Notes under the pieces: generated by a model
Database searches by the model: none
Seen by the model: only the letters and a program-made list of their open reading frames with translations
Told to the model about the DNA's origin: nothing
Part shown: piece after piece, positions 9,182-20,895 of the stretch
Numbering within the stretch: position 1 is the first letter of the stretch
How the letters are laid out: each line of letters starts with the position of its first letter
Made by a program: the position numbers and the translations under genes
From: Euptelea pleiosperma
Lineage: Eukaryota; Streptophyta; Magnoliopsida; Ranunculales; Eupteleaceae
DNA length: 64,000 bases
Direction of reading: 5' to 3'
Assembly (NCBI GenBank): GCA_035048495.1
Contig: CM068551.1
Coordinates: 14,448,248 to 14,512,247, forward strand

Positions 9182-11365
9182 CTAACATTGATTTCCATGA
9201 GTGTCTGTAGTAAGAAGGTTAGTGCTTCCATCAGGGAACGACCAGTGAAAAATGGCGTTCAACGATTCAAGCTTGCAAACGAATTTCATTGCACGTCTTA
9301 CTCTTGCTTCACATTCTTCGGCGGGACTCTCAACAATATCCTTGAAGATGGCACATGGGAAATTAAGGAGATGTAAATGCAGCATGTCAACTAATAGTTG
9401 CTCAATGTAATTATATAGCTCCTCAACTGATGTGTACCCTCGGTTCTTGATGAAATCCGTCATGATCTTTACTTCAGGATCTAAAAGTAAAAAATCATAA
9501 TTTCTTAATTCGTAAATAATCTCAAATGCACACTCTAAATCTGTGTCCCCCATGATCATCTTCTTTTGGAAACGACAGTTCATGATGTCCCTAGCCCTCC
9601 ACAGATCTTTCGTAAGCATCCATGTGATTTCATTCATCAAGTTCATCGCATTCATTTTCTTATCAATGAAATAAATGATTTCAAAGACTTCATCTAAGGT
9701 CTGAATTAGAGATCCACCGAGGCTAGACGGTAACGACATGGTGGCCACTAGAACAAGAACTACTATTGACAGACAGGATACTCTATAATTATATTGGCGC
9801 CCAAATATATATTTTGTATAAACATCAAGCTCATAAGATTGACCCATACGTTGGATATCGTTGGCAAGGGAGTGTTGAGATGGAGGAATTTTGAGTAGGA
9901 GTTGGTTGAGATTATTAGGAGAATCCCTTTTCTCATTTGCCTTCATCCATACCTCCATGTCCTTCACACTAATCCTAAGTGACCACTTCTTCAAACTTCT
10001 ATTAACTGAATAAACCACATTGCGGAATTCTTCAGTACTCATCAAGTCTACAGCTCCACCATCGATGACTTTGTTCATGAAAAAATCATAACAAATTTTA
10101 ATTTTTCTCATTGCCCATGCGAAAAATTCCCTCCCCTTTAAAGATGACCATAGAACTATTTCGCTCATCATATAGAGTGCACATAGTATTAGAATCACCA
10201 CAAATCTAACAAGAACTTCTAATGATCGAAAGATTTTCATGAAAATCGTGTTAGAAAACCTAACTGTGAAAAAATGGCGTTTCACAGTGCTTACTTCATA
10301 ATAAAAAGGCCTAGAAAATACGGAATTCATTTCTAAAAATGTCCATGAGTCTAGGTGGTTGACAAAGGTTAGCCATCTTAAGCCGGTGGCTAAACTACCC
10401 GCGAGGACGGTGAAAATCTGAGTCACAACCACCACCTTTGTTGACCATCCATAATCCGATACTCCTTTACAAAACTTCAACTCCTTAATAGCAAGGGATC
10501 GAAGTACAGCTTCTGATAGAACCACTGAACAAACTGTACAAAGCATGCCAACAACGACACAATTTGAGGTTTGAAAGAATACAAATTGAGGATTGGAGCT
10601 ATAACTATGCACATAGCACGTCCTCAATCGTTGTAACATACTGCTCTCTGAGCTCCATCTTCTTTGAGCGGTCCCCTTAAGAAGTAGCTCCCTATTACGA
10701 TCAGTGAAAGTGTCTTTTTCAAGATTAATGGATGACATAGAATACCACAAAACCACGAGCAATACCAACATGCAGAACAAGATTATAATATGTTCTACAA
10801 TGAATGAGAAGATCACACCAGTAGCCATCTGTATAGAAACATTGATAACAATAGCTACTACCAAGATGGTCAAGGAGGCCATGTTCCCAAAGCCTTCTTT
10901 ATAACTCATAATTCCAATTGAAGGCATGAAAAAACCCATGGAAATGCATATCAAGGCAGTTCCAGTAAGCTTAGATAATTGATCTAGAGCACTAGGCATT
11001 GAGGTGGTGAGATCTACTGGGAGTTTTGTAGCAATTGAAAGAAGAGTCAACGTAAGGGAGTTCAATGAGAAGAGATGACAAGGTAACCATGGCTTCCTAC
11101 GCCAAAATCCATGTAATATGTCAGAAATCATGAACAAGAAACATACCAGAGTGCCGCCCGCTATATATACTCCAATCACAGGCATTGGGGCAGCATACTT
11201 TGCATCATCCAACGTTCCATTAACACACAGTTGTTTTTCCATTTCCCTTTCTTTGGCACTAGGCAAGTCTTCTCCTCTTCTCCTCTTCTCAGAGTTTACT
11301 TTAAAAATCTGAGGAATACTTTTGATTTTTGTATGAGGAACGTTGGCAAGTCCTCTAGAAGGCAA
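9182..11365 (-). CDS. Multi-pass membrane protein of unknown function, intact copy
   Basis: The single uninterrupted frame encodes up to 727 residues. I do not recognise an assigned function; my impression is of a plant-restricted family of large uncharacterised membrane proteins. Hydrophobic segments are visible at about residues 61-85, 99-115, 133-152, 161-187, 190-210, 266-290, 309-333, 383-406 and 529-547. A soluble, partly helical C-terminal part follows from about 550 to 727. Met42 (coordinate 11242, MEKQLCVNG) is the more likely start: the stretch before it is basic and low in similarity to anything, and the broken copy at 28.6 kb keeps SAKEREMEKQ. There is no signal peptide or catalytic motif. 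Three decayed relatives lie downstream in the window. A SINE lies about 100 bp past the stop codon. Confidence 0.8.
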   Translation of the reverse strand: MPSRGLANVPHTKIKSIPQIFKVNSEKRRRGEDLPSAKEREMEKQLCVNGTLDDAKYAAPMPVIGVYIAGGTLVCFLFMISDILHGFWRRKPWLPCHLFSLNSLTLTLLSIATKLPVDLTTSMPSALDQLSKLTGTALICISMGFFMPSIGIMSYKEGFGNMASLTILVVAIVINVSIQMATGVIFSFIVEHIIILFCMLVLLVVLWYSMSSINLEKDTFTDRNRELLLKGTAQRRWSSESSMLQRLRTCYVHSYSSNPQFVFFQTSNCVVVGMLCTVCSVVLSEAVLRSLAIKELKFCKGVSDYGWSTKVVVVTQIFTVLAGSLATGLRWLTFVNHLDSWTFLEMNSVFSRPFYYEVSTVKRHFFTVRFSNTIFMKIFRSLEVLVRFVVILILCALYMMSEIVLWSSLKGREFFAWAMRKIKICYDFFMNKVIDGGAVDLMSTEEFRNVVYSVNRSLKKWSLRISVKDMEVWMKANEKRDSPNNLNQLLLKIPPSQHSLANDIQRMGQSYELDVYTKYIFGRQYNYRVSCLSIVVLVLVATMSLPSSLGGSLIQTLDEVFEIIYFIDKKMNAMNLMNEITWMLTKDLWRARDIMNCRFQKKMIMGDTDLECAFEIIYELRNYDFLLLDPEVKIMTDFIKNRGYTSVEELYNYIEQLLVDMLHLHLLNFPCAIFKDIVESPAEECEARVRRAMKFVCKLESLNAIFHWSFPDGSTNLLTTDTHGNQC

Positions 11366-11940
11366 GAAAAGGATATATACTTAAGTCAAGGTGTAATTTT
11401 GAGTTATTTTTCTTGCCTTTATCACCATGCACATCTTTTGATATACTTCTTTTATATAATGATGCTATCAAATCCTCCCCCGGGTCCGATGGTCCTCAAG
11501 ATTCGTATTATGTGATCTCGAGGACCATCTAGTGGACTAAATTTAGGGAGGACATCCACCTGACCATAACAACACTACTTGGGTTTTTTTTTTCTTTTCA
11601 TCTTCTCCATTATCTTTAATTTGTTTTTTGTTTCTTTTTTAATTAGCAACAATATTGTAGTGTTTATAAAATGGCTGGAAAACTTTGCCTCAAGCAAGGA
11701 ACTGTCAATGGCTGGAAAACTTCAGGTATGAATTCAGGAATTTGGTCCATTGATCGATCTAGTCTAGATCTAGGTCAGCCCAATGATCTGATTGTAGCTT
11801 TCATTTTCTTTAAATCAAATTTAATAGATTTAGTGAATAGATGGGCTTAATGTTATGTTGCTTTGATGCGATCCAATAAACTATCAGGATTGGATTGAAA
11901 TGAGGTATGTGTCCATTGGATCAGGTGCGAACTTGGGAAT
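11366..11940. other. 5' flank of the intact membrane-protein gene
   Basis: Holds CT/GA-rich leader sequence and blocks that recur beside the other copies (CATCTAGTGGACTAAAT and GGAACTGTCAATGG near 11526 and 11698; compare 23128, 23305 and 28912). No clear TATA box could be assigned to the gene on the minus strand. Confidence 0.5.
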
Positions 11941-12199
11941 TACGGATCCGGACCTGCCCCATTACGTTATGTACCGTTATAACGAAAATAACGACCGTTA
12001 TTTTCTGAAAATTTTTGTGCAAAAAAAGGCTATTATTTTCCGTTATTTTTCTTTTTTGAATTTAAATTTCAGCGCCATTATTTTCCATTTTTGCCCCTAT
12101 GCATTACAATTCGTTATAAGTTATAACGGCCATTATAACAGAAAAACCGGTAATGCCCCCAGTCCTTTATACCGTTATAACAGCCTCCATTAAACCTTG
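11941..12199. mobile_element. Family A MITE, left end missing
   Basis: The inside is typical (CGTTATAACGAAAATAACG and similar blocks) and the right terminus is CCATTAAACCTTG at 12199. The left terminus has been lost: similarity begins within the element at GGATCCGGACCTGCCCC. The host sequence on the right (ATCTAGACTTGATTGTGAC) matches 23489 and 23946, so the deletion also removed some of the duplicated host segment. Confidence 0.75.
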
Positions 12200-12289
12200 A
12201 TCTAGACTTGATTGTGACAACCCTACTAGCTAACACAATGCTTGATCTTAAGAATGTCAGGAAAATCAAGGATCATTCATGGGTTGATT

Positions 12290-12503
12290 TTAACCGTTGG
12301 AATTTGAGCATTATTGATCATTATTTGAGGTACAAAGATCCAAAGGTTTGAAGTCACTAATTAAGCTGATTTTTGGTTTGTAGGTCCACCTAGGGATTGT
12401 AAAAACATCCATACGGTCAGAGTCCTCTAAGATTGTGCCACGTGGCTCATATTGCACCCTGTTATTGGCCTTGGTGACAGTGCCTGTCATCAAAGTTTTA
12501 CTC
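12290..12503. mobile_element. Family B module with Mutator-type right terminus
   Basis: Contains AAAGATCCAAAGGTTTGAAG, an AAGCTGATTTTTGG arm, CATCCATACGGTCAGAG and TGTGCCACGTGGC. It ends in ATCAAAGTTTTACTC, the same terminus as the elements at 7763 and 30691. The left arm is missing. A relative with the same right end and flank (ATTAGAT) is at 23590-23802. Confidence 0.6.
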
Positions 12504-13397
12504 ATTAGATCGGCTCAATGTTATGTTACTCTTATGCAATCCAATAAATTATCAGGATTGGATTGAAATGAGGTATGTGTCCATTGGATTAGGTGCGAAC
12601 TTGGGAATTATGATCCGATAAGCTATTGGATCGGTTCTGAGTAAATCTTTCGTATGATCTAAAATTTATAGAGTTCTGTATAAAAAAATATTCATGGCCG
12701 TTAGATGATGTTCTCCAGATTCTATATTTTGATGGGCAATATTGACATTTCCTAAATGTATTGGACATCCAGCGTAAAGATGTTCAATGGCGTCTCTAGT
12801 TGACGTACTTGACCTTGGTCAAAGGGGAAACAAAAATATTTCAAAAAGATTGCGTGACTTGCAAAATCGCCTAATAAACTAAGGGGGAGAAGCCAAAAAT
12901 CCAAAACAATAGAAACGGAATTTTTTTGAAATGAACCTACATTTAAAGCTATTTTTCAAAACAAATTGAAATGGCCGAATTACCCTCCTAAATGGAGACT
13001 CCTAAATGTTCAGGATCTATAATTATCCAACCCCATACGTTATGTTCTTTCCATACGGTTTGGATCACCAGAGACCTCTGCACCGACTGCATCCAATTCC
13101 AAAGTACTCTTGCATCTAAATTTGTTTTCCTCGATTTTGGAAGCAAAGAGATTTCTCAACAGGCGCACAAGGTGTGGAAAAGTAAATTTCTAATGTACAA
13201 CCTTTTTGGTGTAGGTATTTATGTCCAATCTGGACCTGCCACGTAACCTTAAAAGTCATAAACTAACCTGATTCAATTGAACGATTCCTTTTTGGTTTGT
13301 AGAGATCACTGACCTATCGATGTTTGTGCCATCCTTCGGTGGACCTACATGCAAAAAAAATCAGCCTGATTAGTGATTTTTAAGGATTTGATTTTTC
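12504..13397. other. Duplicated flanking DNA, no gene
   Basis: Starts with the block CAGGATTGGATTGAAATGAG found also at 11886, 23840 and 29070. Then comes unplaced AT-rich DNA and the shared flank (CCGACTGCATCC near 13083). A family B arm lies at about 13290-13390. The 84-codon frame 12992-13246 crosses this repeat and is not a gene. Confidence 0.5.
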
Positions 13398-13426
13398 GGA
13401 CACCCTCACCAAAAATAAAATAAAAA
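13398..13426 (+). mobile_element. SINE tail remnant (copy 2)
   Basis: Only the 3' end survives: GACACCCTCACC followed by an A-rich run and ATTGGATTGGCAAATAC. It precedes copy 2 of the gene at the same relative place as the full SINEs near copies 1, 3 and 4. Confidence 0.6.
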
Positions 13427-13581
13427 TTGGATTGGCAAATACATAGTACTGCCAATTAACCTATAAATGGTAAGCTGGAAAAGAATAATGTCTAGGTAAG
13501 ATATCAGAATTCAGAACAACCCATACAACACATCCAAAACAAGAAAGTACAGACAAAATAATTTGAAGGCCACACAGTATA

Positions 13582-15830
13582 CTAACACTGATTTCTATGA
13601 ATGTCTATAGTACGAAGGTGAGTGCTTCCATCAGGGAATGGCCAGTCAAAAATGGCGTCCAACGGTTCAAGCTTGCAAACGAATTTCATTGCACGTCTTA
13701 CTCTTACTTCACATTCTTCGGCAGGACTCTCAACAATATCCTTGAAGATGGCACATGTGAAATTAAGTAGATGTAAATGCAGCATGTCAACTAATAGTTG
13801 CTCAATGTGATTATATATCTCCTCAACTGATGTGTACTCTCGGTTCTTGATGAAATCCGTCATGATCTTTACTTCAGGATCTAATAGACCAAAATCGTAA
13901 TTTCTTAATTTGTGAATAATATCAAATGCACACTCTAAATCTGTGTGTCCCATGATCTTCTTCTTTTGGAACCGACGGTTCAGGATGAACCTAGCCCTCC
14001 ACACATCTTTCGCAAGCATCCATGTGATTTCATTCACCAAGTTTACGACACTCATTTTTTTATCAATGAAATAAATGATTTCAAAGACTTCATTTAAGGT
14101 CTGAATTAGAGATCCACTAAGGCTGTGTTTGATTACCAAGTGGGAAAATTGCATTTTCCTCGGGAAAACACAACTGTCCATTGTTAGATAGCCATTATAA
14201 ATCTGTACAATTTTTCTTATCAAGCCATTTAAATCTGGATAATTTTCCCTACTAAGCCCGGAATCATTTCCCACCCAGATAGGTAAGAATTCATTTCCAC
14301 CTGAAAATACACTTTTATTTTCTCACGTGATTGAAATAAGTGTTCTCAGTTGCAATCAATCAGCTATTTCAGGCATATCCCAGATGTATTTTCTCGGAAA
14401 AATTTTCCATGCAATCAAACAGGGCCTAAGGTGACAAAATGGTGGCCACTAGAACAAGAACTACTATTGGCAGACAAGGTACTCTATAATTATAATGGCC
14501 CCGAAACACAACTTTTGTACGATGAACAAGACTATAAGATTGACCCATACGTTGGATATCGTTAGCAAGGAATAGTTGAGATGGAGGAATTTTGAGTAGG
14601 AGTTGGATGAGATTATTATTTGAATCCCTTTTTTCATTAACCTTTATCCATCTCTCCATGTCCTTCACACTAATCCTCAATGACTACATCATCAAGTCTC
14701 TATCAACCGAATAAATGACATTGCAGAATTCTTCAGTCATCCAGTCCAACATCGATGTTTTTGTTTATGAAAATATCATAACAGTTTTTAATGTTTCTCA
14801 TTGCCCATGCTAAAAATTCCCTCACCTTTAAAGATGACCACACAACTATTTGGTTCGTCCAAAGCCCCATTTGTAGTATTAGAATCACCACAACTCTAGC
14901 AAGAACTTCACGATCGAATGATTTTCATGAAACTCGTGTTAGAAAACCTAATTGTGAATAAATGGAGCATCACAAAGCTTATTGCACAATACAAAGGCCT
15001 AGAAAATACGGAACTCCTCCCATTCAACTTCCGCGAGTCTAGGTGGTTCTTGACAAAGGGTAGCCATCTTAAGCTGGTGGCTAAATTACCTGCATGGACG
15101 GTGATAATCTGAGTCACAACCACCACCTTTGTTGACCATTCATAATCAGATACTCCTTTACAAAACTTTAATTCCTTCATAGCAAGGGATCGAATTACAG
15201 CTTCTGATAGAACCACTGAGCAAATTGTGCAAAGCATGCCAACGAAGACACAATTTGCAGTTTGAAAGAATACGAATTGAGGATTGGAGCTATAAGTATG
15301 CGTCCTCAATCATTGTAACATACTGCTCTCTGAGCTCCATCTTCTTTGAGCGGTCCCCTTAAGAAGTAGCTCCCTATTACGATCAGTAAAAGTGGCTTTT
15401 TCAAGATTAATTAATGGATGACATAGAATACCACAGAACCACGATCAATACCAACATCCAGAACATGATTATAATATGTTCTATAATGAATGAGAAGATC
15501 ACACTAGTAGCCATCTGTATAGAAACATTGACAACAACAGCTACTACCAAGATGGTCAAGGACACCATGTTACCAAAGCCTTCTTTATCACTCATAATTC
15601 CAATTGAAGGCGTGAAAAACCCCATGGAAATACATATCAAGGCAGTTCCAGTAAGCTTAGATAATTGATCTAGAGCACTAGGCATTGAGGTGGTGATCTA
15701 TTGGGAGTTTTGTAGCAATTGAAAGAAGAGTCAACGTAAGTGAGTTCAATGAGAAGTGATGACAAGTTAACTATGGTTTCCGACGTCAAAATCCATGCAA
15801 TATGTCAGAAATCATGAACAGAAAACATAC
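13582..15830 (-). pseudogene. Membrane-protein family, broken copy 2
   Basis: Homologous along nearly its whole length to the intact gene at 9182-11365. The C-terminal part reads in frame from 13582 for about 165 codons (the IDKKM, WMLAKDVWRAR and DLECAFDI region). The coding sequence is then interrupted by a MITE at 14121-14426. Further upstream it resumes in short frames (14426-14680, 14908-15309 and 15407-15685) separated by frameshifts and stops. Similarity ends near 15830 inside the first membrane segment, so the start codon and N-terminus are missing. Confidence 0.88.
14121..14426. mobile_element. Tourist-like (PIF/Harbinger) MITE inside pseudogene copy 2
   Basis: A 306-bp element with termini GGCTGTGTTTGATT and AATCAAACAGGGCC, flanked by the 3-bp duplication TAA (14118-14120 and 14427-14429). 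Copies 1 and 4 of the gene lack it and show the undisturbed site (CCACTAAGGGTAGATGG in copy 4). Inner arms repeat the GGGAAAATT and AATTTTCCC text. Termini and TAA duplication are those of PIF/Harbinger MITEs. Confidence 0.9.
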
Positions 15831-15835
15831 CAGAA

Positions 15836-16393
15836 ATCAAAGTAGAAGTATGTTTTGAAGGTCAAAAAGTAACTTAAAAACTTATGGAAAGGGAAAGTAG
15901 TCATTTAAATATTTTACTAGATGCTAATTAGAAGTAGGGCTACAACTTGGGCGGGCTCAACACGAGCTCGACCGGTTGAACCCGACATTAGGGTTGGGTT
16001 GGGTTGGTCCTTTCAGAACTTGTGTTGGGTTCGGGCCAGATTTTTAGTAACCCGATCAAATCGGGTTGGGCTAGGGTTGAGGCTCAGTCCAACCTGAGCC
16101 TGACTTACAAACAAAATATATATATATACCGACAAATGTCCACACTACATTTTGGCAAAAGTCCAACCCTTCGAGATAGCTTATGAATTGTTTCTTGTGT
16201 GGGTACTCAAGGTAGTACTCTGGGAATGGGAGCTTAGGGAGTTGGCAGAATTGCTTGGTGAGATGAAGCTTGAGGCGATTGTAGGTTCTTTTTTGCTAAA
16301 GAGAGGCAATGCAATCAGCTCGCTCTAGGACTACAAAGGGTACACCTTGTTCCTTGAGACAGGCTTCGATGGCGAGTCTTGACGGGCCGACTG
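15836..16393. other. Non-coding, with a degraded GGGTTGGG-type MITE
   Basis: Around 15935-16105 the text TAGGGCTACAACTTGGGCGG followed by GGGTTGGGTTGGG blocks matches the left half of the element at 21146-21296; its right end is unclear. The rest (16106-16393) has no recognised feature. Confidence 0.5.
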
Positions 16394-17913
16394 TGAAATA
16401 ACAACCAGTCTGTTCTCTTTAATCCAATATACCTAGAAGTTAGAAGTTGGGGTTGATTAGGTATTTAAAATTAATTAAACCTAAACAGTTTTACTGGTAT
16501 ATGGTAGGGAATAAAATCGCATGCCTTAGTTGTTTGACAAATGATTATCACAACCAACTCAAATCGAATATACCTCTGTAGTATATTTTCTTTTCATCGT
16601 TTGGTCTAATCAATATAGATAGCGGAATACAAACAAAAACTCACACAAGACAAGAAATTTTTACGTGGAAACCTTAACCAAGAAAAATCACGGGACCATG
16701 TCAAGACGGAAAGTATCACTAACTGAAAAGTTAAGCGAAACAAATGTTACCTACGCAGCACCGTTGCAAATACAGCTTTCAACCTTAGCCAAGGCCTACT
16801 ACCAATGCGTCCACGTCCTCTGAATCAATGCTACGAGTCCACGCGCGCCCTCCCAGCTAAGAAACCTTGTCCACTTATTTAGTTTGGTATACCCCAAACC
16901 TACCGTCGATTAGCCACTCCGATCTTAATTCTCAACACTCCAGCATTTGTCGAAGGTGAAGAATTCAGTACACCCTGAACCTTAGGTTGCTCAGTAAGTG
17001 TTGAGTCACACTGGTACACTCAAGTTATTATGTCAAATATCTCTATGGAAGACCAAAGCTGAGGAATGGATCAAGCACTTGGCTTTGATCAAGAAGAGGA
17101 ACAAGCTCACAAAATATTTATGAGAAATAAGCTTCTTGCTCTTCGAATGGACACTCTAATAAATAAATATTTCTTCTCTCTATTCAAGATGTATAGAAGT
17201 CTAAAAGTGTGTTTAGAGAAGTCATAGAAGGGTTGTATTTATAGAATTCATAACCCTAAGCCTTATAGATTGTGGGAGAATGGAAAGTAGAATTCCGGAT
17301 CTGAGAAAGACTCAATCCGCATGAAGTCCAATCGATTGGGCTAGGTCCAATCGATTGGGTTTTGGGTCCAATCAGTTGGCTTTGTACGGATGGGCTTTTT
17401 CTTTCATAAATCCAATCGATTGTTCATTGTCCAATCGATCGAACTTAAATAAGTTTCTATCCCGTAGGCTCCAATCGATTTTGCAGAGGTCTATCTCCAA
17501 TCGATTGGGCTATGATCATGTTCTGTCTCGTAGACTCCAACCGATTTTACAGAGGTCTCCAATCGATTGGACTTTCCTAAAAGTCAATAACATTGACTAA
17601 GACTCGGGTCTGTCCAATGACTAGGTTTGACCATTATATTTTATTCATTAAAACTTATTTCTATGGCCACTAAGTCACTTACCTTCCTAAGCGAGCGTAC
17701 ACAATCTATAACCGACAAATGGACAGTTACTCAGATGACTCCTATCGTCAACCGTCTGATCTTTGATGTCTCTGTCTTATAGTCTTCATGTAGTCGATGA
17801 ATATGCATACCATGACATCTTCTCACTACACTAGTCCTCGTAGGAACGGTTACAAGAATATTTTTATGTCATACGAAATCTTTGTCAAATTGAATATAAA
17901 AATATTCCTTACA
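16394..17913 (-). mobile_element. Solo LTR, CCAATCGATTGG family (copy 2)
   Basis: Inverted relative to copy 1 at 1186-2757 and similar from end to end. On the minus strand it starts TGTAAGGAATATT at 17913 and ends GTTATTTCA at 16394. About ten CCAATCGATTGG-type motifs lie in 17328-17572. The flanking 5-mers are GACTG and AGCTG, so the target duplication is no longer perfect or one end is slightly off. There is no internal coding domain on either side, so it is taken as a solo LTR. Confidence 0.85.
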
Positions 17914-18121
17914 AGCTGCTACAATGACTGGACCGTTCACCCACACACACTGACATGAGCAGAAGTCTTCGTGATCCGACATACAAAACATAATCGATAT
18001 TAAAGACTGGTTTTTATTGTAATTAATGTAACAAATTATGTATGTGTCCTTGGATTGCAAACTAGGTTGAGAAAGAGATCAAAGTGCAAGAGAGACTATT
18101 TGTGTCCTTCCCCTTCTCTTA

Positions 18122-18260
18122 GTTTGACCATTTTCTGTTTGATTCCAGAAAGGTGGGTGAGAAAATTTTCTCAATTTGAAATGGCTATCAAACAAGGGAA
18201 ACTTATATTTTCCGAGAAAATACGATTTTCTCACAGGAAAATTGGCAATCAAACACGCCC
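18122..18260. mobile_element. Tourist-like MITE, decayed
   Basis: The right terminus AATCAAACACGCCC is followed by TTA (18261-18263), and a TTA also stands at 18119-18121 on the left. The inside has GAGAAAATTTTCTC and GGAAAATTGGC, as in the element at 14121. The left terminus is poor. Confidence 0.6.
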
Positions 18261-18601
18261 TTAGGGAACGTGAAGAGATGGGAATTGAGGGCCTTAGGTA
18301 GCTGCCTTGACCGCTTAATGGTTGAGCCGGCCCTACATGGAGCATGCAAGTATATTTATTCCCATTTTCTGACTTCATTAAAAAAAACCAACTAGAGATT
18401 AATCATGCAATCCTTTAGAAACCCAACTAAAGAAAACACTCAATTTGATGTCACACACACTCCATGACAGTGCCCAGATATGGCATGGATACGGCATTTA
18501 GACTAAAAATGAAGTATCCGACGTAGAGATGGCACCCATTTTGAAGTATCCAGGTAACATAGATGATCACAACGCATATTAAAAGAACATAACGTAATCG
18601 T

Positions 18602-19305
18602 TTACGGTTCTACGATGATCTTTCCAGTAGCATGACCATCCATCATTTTAGCCCAAGCATGTGCTGCCTCACTGAAACAATATCTTGAGTCCACTACTGT
18701 CTTAAGCTTTCCTTCCTTGATCAACCCAACAAGAAACTGAAGGTCACACTTCTCCTTAGGGGGCAATGGCAATGGAACCAACTCTTAGAGAAGCTCAGTT
18801 TCTTCATTGCAGAAGTCAGCATTGCCTTAGCACCAGGAGTTATATCAATGACCTTCCCATTTTCGGTTAACTGAGGCTCGAATGTCGACCATGGAGTACT
18901 TCTTGCACAGTGGATCACCGCGTCATACTCATGACCTGATGGGTTCTTCAAAGTCGCACCCTCCGCAGTCGTGTAGTCCAGCACCTCATCTGCACCCAAA
19001 CTCTTGACGAACTCGATCTTATGGGGTCCGCAAGTGGCTGTTACATGAGTATTCCCAAGCTTTGCTAATTGAACTACATAGTAACCAACTCCGCCAGATG
19101 CTGCTGTGACCAAAATGTTGGCGGCCTTTCCGTTGCCACTAAGCTCAATCCCAGCAGAGCGGACCAAAGCAACAAGTGCAGTAAGGCCTGAGACAGGTAA
19201 ACAGGCACAGTCGGCAGCTGACACTTCATTTGGCCTCTTTACTGTCAATTTCTCTGGAGCTACTGCATATTGAGCAAGCCCACCTCCATTCTGGCATGAG
19301 GGAAA
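18602..19305 (-). pseudogene. Quinone oxidoreductase (ceQORH-like) pseudogene
   Basis: Translation of the minus strand gives a medium-chain dehydrogenase/reductase of the zinc-free quinone oxidoreductase type, closest in feel to the chloroplast-envelope homologue ceQORH. It keeps GGGLAQYAV, SGLTALVAL, the nucleotide-binding LVTAASGGVGYYVVQLAK and LGNTHVTATCG. A one-base deletion near 18785 shifts the frame after KKLSFSK. Translation continues in the next frame with VPLPLPPKEKCDLQFLVGL and ends HATGKIIVEP plus stop at 18602. The N-terminal third of the family's usual length (about 320-330 residues) is missing, cut at about 19305 beside a MITE scrap. No introns remain in the retained part. Confidence 0.85.
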
Positions 19306-19768
19306 AGCAGATGACATACTGATTGCCAAGTGGGAAAATTGCCGATTTCTTCGGAACACACCCTTAGATGCAAAACTAAAAGAAGAAACAACAAACAACA
19401 AACCACAACACAAGATATATGTGGTTCATCCAATGTGGGATACTGAGAACGAAAGATCACCAAAAAAGGGCAAAAAAAGAACCCCCAAAACCCAATACTC
19501 TCATATTCTCTTCTGTGACTACCTAAAATAATCAAAGACGACTTTAATCCTGAAACCAAAGACAACAGTCGGATCTAATCTTATAATGAATGGATCAGTT
19601 TAATCTGCGGGATTACAATTTCATATAAAGAAAACTAAGGAAAAGTTTCTTTCATGAACACTGCCCCCGAACCACGTTAGAATCATTGACAACTGTAGTA
19701 GGTGTACAGCCCGTCGTGGAAAGATACCATACGCTGATTTTTTTGGGAGAGATCTCTGAATATATTAA
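19306..19768. other. Non-coding junction region
   Basis: Starts with a short piece of the Tourist-like family (CCAAGTGGGAAAATTGCC at about 19327-19344) abutting the truncated oxidoreductase. The remainder has no recognised feature; frames of 72-101 codons here are chance. Confidence 0.45.
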
Positions 19769-19777
19769 TTAATGAAT

Positions 19778-20179
19778 GGGTCGTGATGTAACAAGGTATA
19801 CCTGAGATCGTTTCATTTGCGGAAGTGGCATTTTTGGTAGTCACCACTACCATCTGGTCCCACTGACCGCATGGATGTTTAGCCCACCCTTTAATAGACA
19901 TTCATACAAAAAATCAGCTTGTTTAATGATTTTTAGCCGTGTTTTTAGTACTCAAAAATGGTTGTATTCAACGGCTATAAGAATGCCTTATATGGTGCTA
20001 AAAAGTGTTAAAATCTAATGGTTATAGACTACCAATCAAGGTGATTTTTGGTATGTATATCCACCAAGGGGTGGGATAAACATCCAAGCGGTCAGTGGGC
20101 CTAGATGGCAGCGGTGACTACAAAAAATGCTGCTTCCGCAAATGAACAGTTTCAGGCATACCTTGTTACATCTTTTTCC
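19778..20179. mobile_element. Mutator-like MITE with family B foldback core
   Basis: Flanked by perfect 9-bp duplications TTAATGAAT (19769-19777 and 20180-20188). The termini pair as GATGTAACAAGGTATACCTG and CAGGCATACCTTGTTACATC; the long arms then include CATTTGCGGAAG and CTTCCGCAAATG. The core is the module with CCACTGACCGCATGGATGTT and AATCAGCTTG. The length is 402 bp with no coding frame of note. Confidence 0.85.
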
Positions 20180-20250
20180 TTAATGAATTAGCAAGCTTAC
20201 AACTGACTTGATTGTGGTCCTTTACACTCGACTGATATAACTGAAATTAA

Positions 20251-20496
20251 GGTCCTGCTTGATTTGCGCACTGGGATGCATTTTTCACTCCAATGCAAAT
20301 GCGGTGAGTTGCATTGCAGCCACTTAGCACAGTTTTTGGGCTGCACATGCTTGCATCCATTTTCTTAAAGAGTTTGCAAGGGCTTGGCAACCACTTGCAC
20401 AACAAGTCATTTGCATGCCCCAACCAATCGAGTGTAATTCCAAAACTGTGGCAAGTGGCTGAATTGCATCGGATTTGCATTGAACCAAGCAGGGCC
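20251..20496. mobile_element. Tourist-like (PIF/Harbinger) MITE
   Basis: A 246-bp element with termini GGTCCTGCTTGATT and AACCAAGCAGGGCC, flanked by TAA on both sides (20248-20250 and 20497-20499). The inside is rich in TTGCATT and GCAAGTGG and their inverses. The three overlapping short frames in it are not genes. Confidence 0.85.
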
Positions 20497-20506
20497 TAAG
20501 AGTCAG

Positions 20507-20709
20507 TGCTGCCCCACAGATAACCGGACATAAATATGTGCGATTGAGGCCACTGACTGTCGGATTCAAGAGATCCACAGTCCACGGGGCAATACCTATT
20601 TTACTCTTTGCAGTTGTTGCCTAGTGAACCGTGGATCTCTTGAATCCAATGATCAATGGCCTTACTGTATACTTTTTTTGCCCGGTTATCCGTGTACCGT
20701 GGGGTAGCA
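20507..20709. mobile_element. Inverted-repeat element, about 200 bp
   Basis: The left arm has TGCTGCCCCACAG, GATAACCGG and GGATTCAAGAGATCCAC. The right arm has their inverses GTGGATCTCTTGAATCC, CCGGTTATCC and CCGTGGGGTAGCA. Arms are imperfect; no target duplication was identified. It is probably a MITE of a further family. Confidence 0.65.
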
Positions 20710-20895
20710 TTTTCATTTGATAATGTGGATCATCATCAATCATGAAGAGGGTTGTTAGATGGGGAAGAAAGAAGGACTAGGAAAATCGGAAGCTTGGATA
20801 AATGTACAAAATAAGAAGTTTTAATATAAGTGTTTCCATTGGTGTCTCTGTGCCCAGCTAGGGAAATTGATAAAACTAAGCAACATGCTTGCAAC

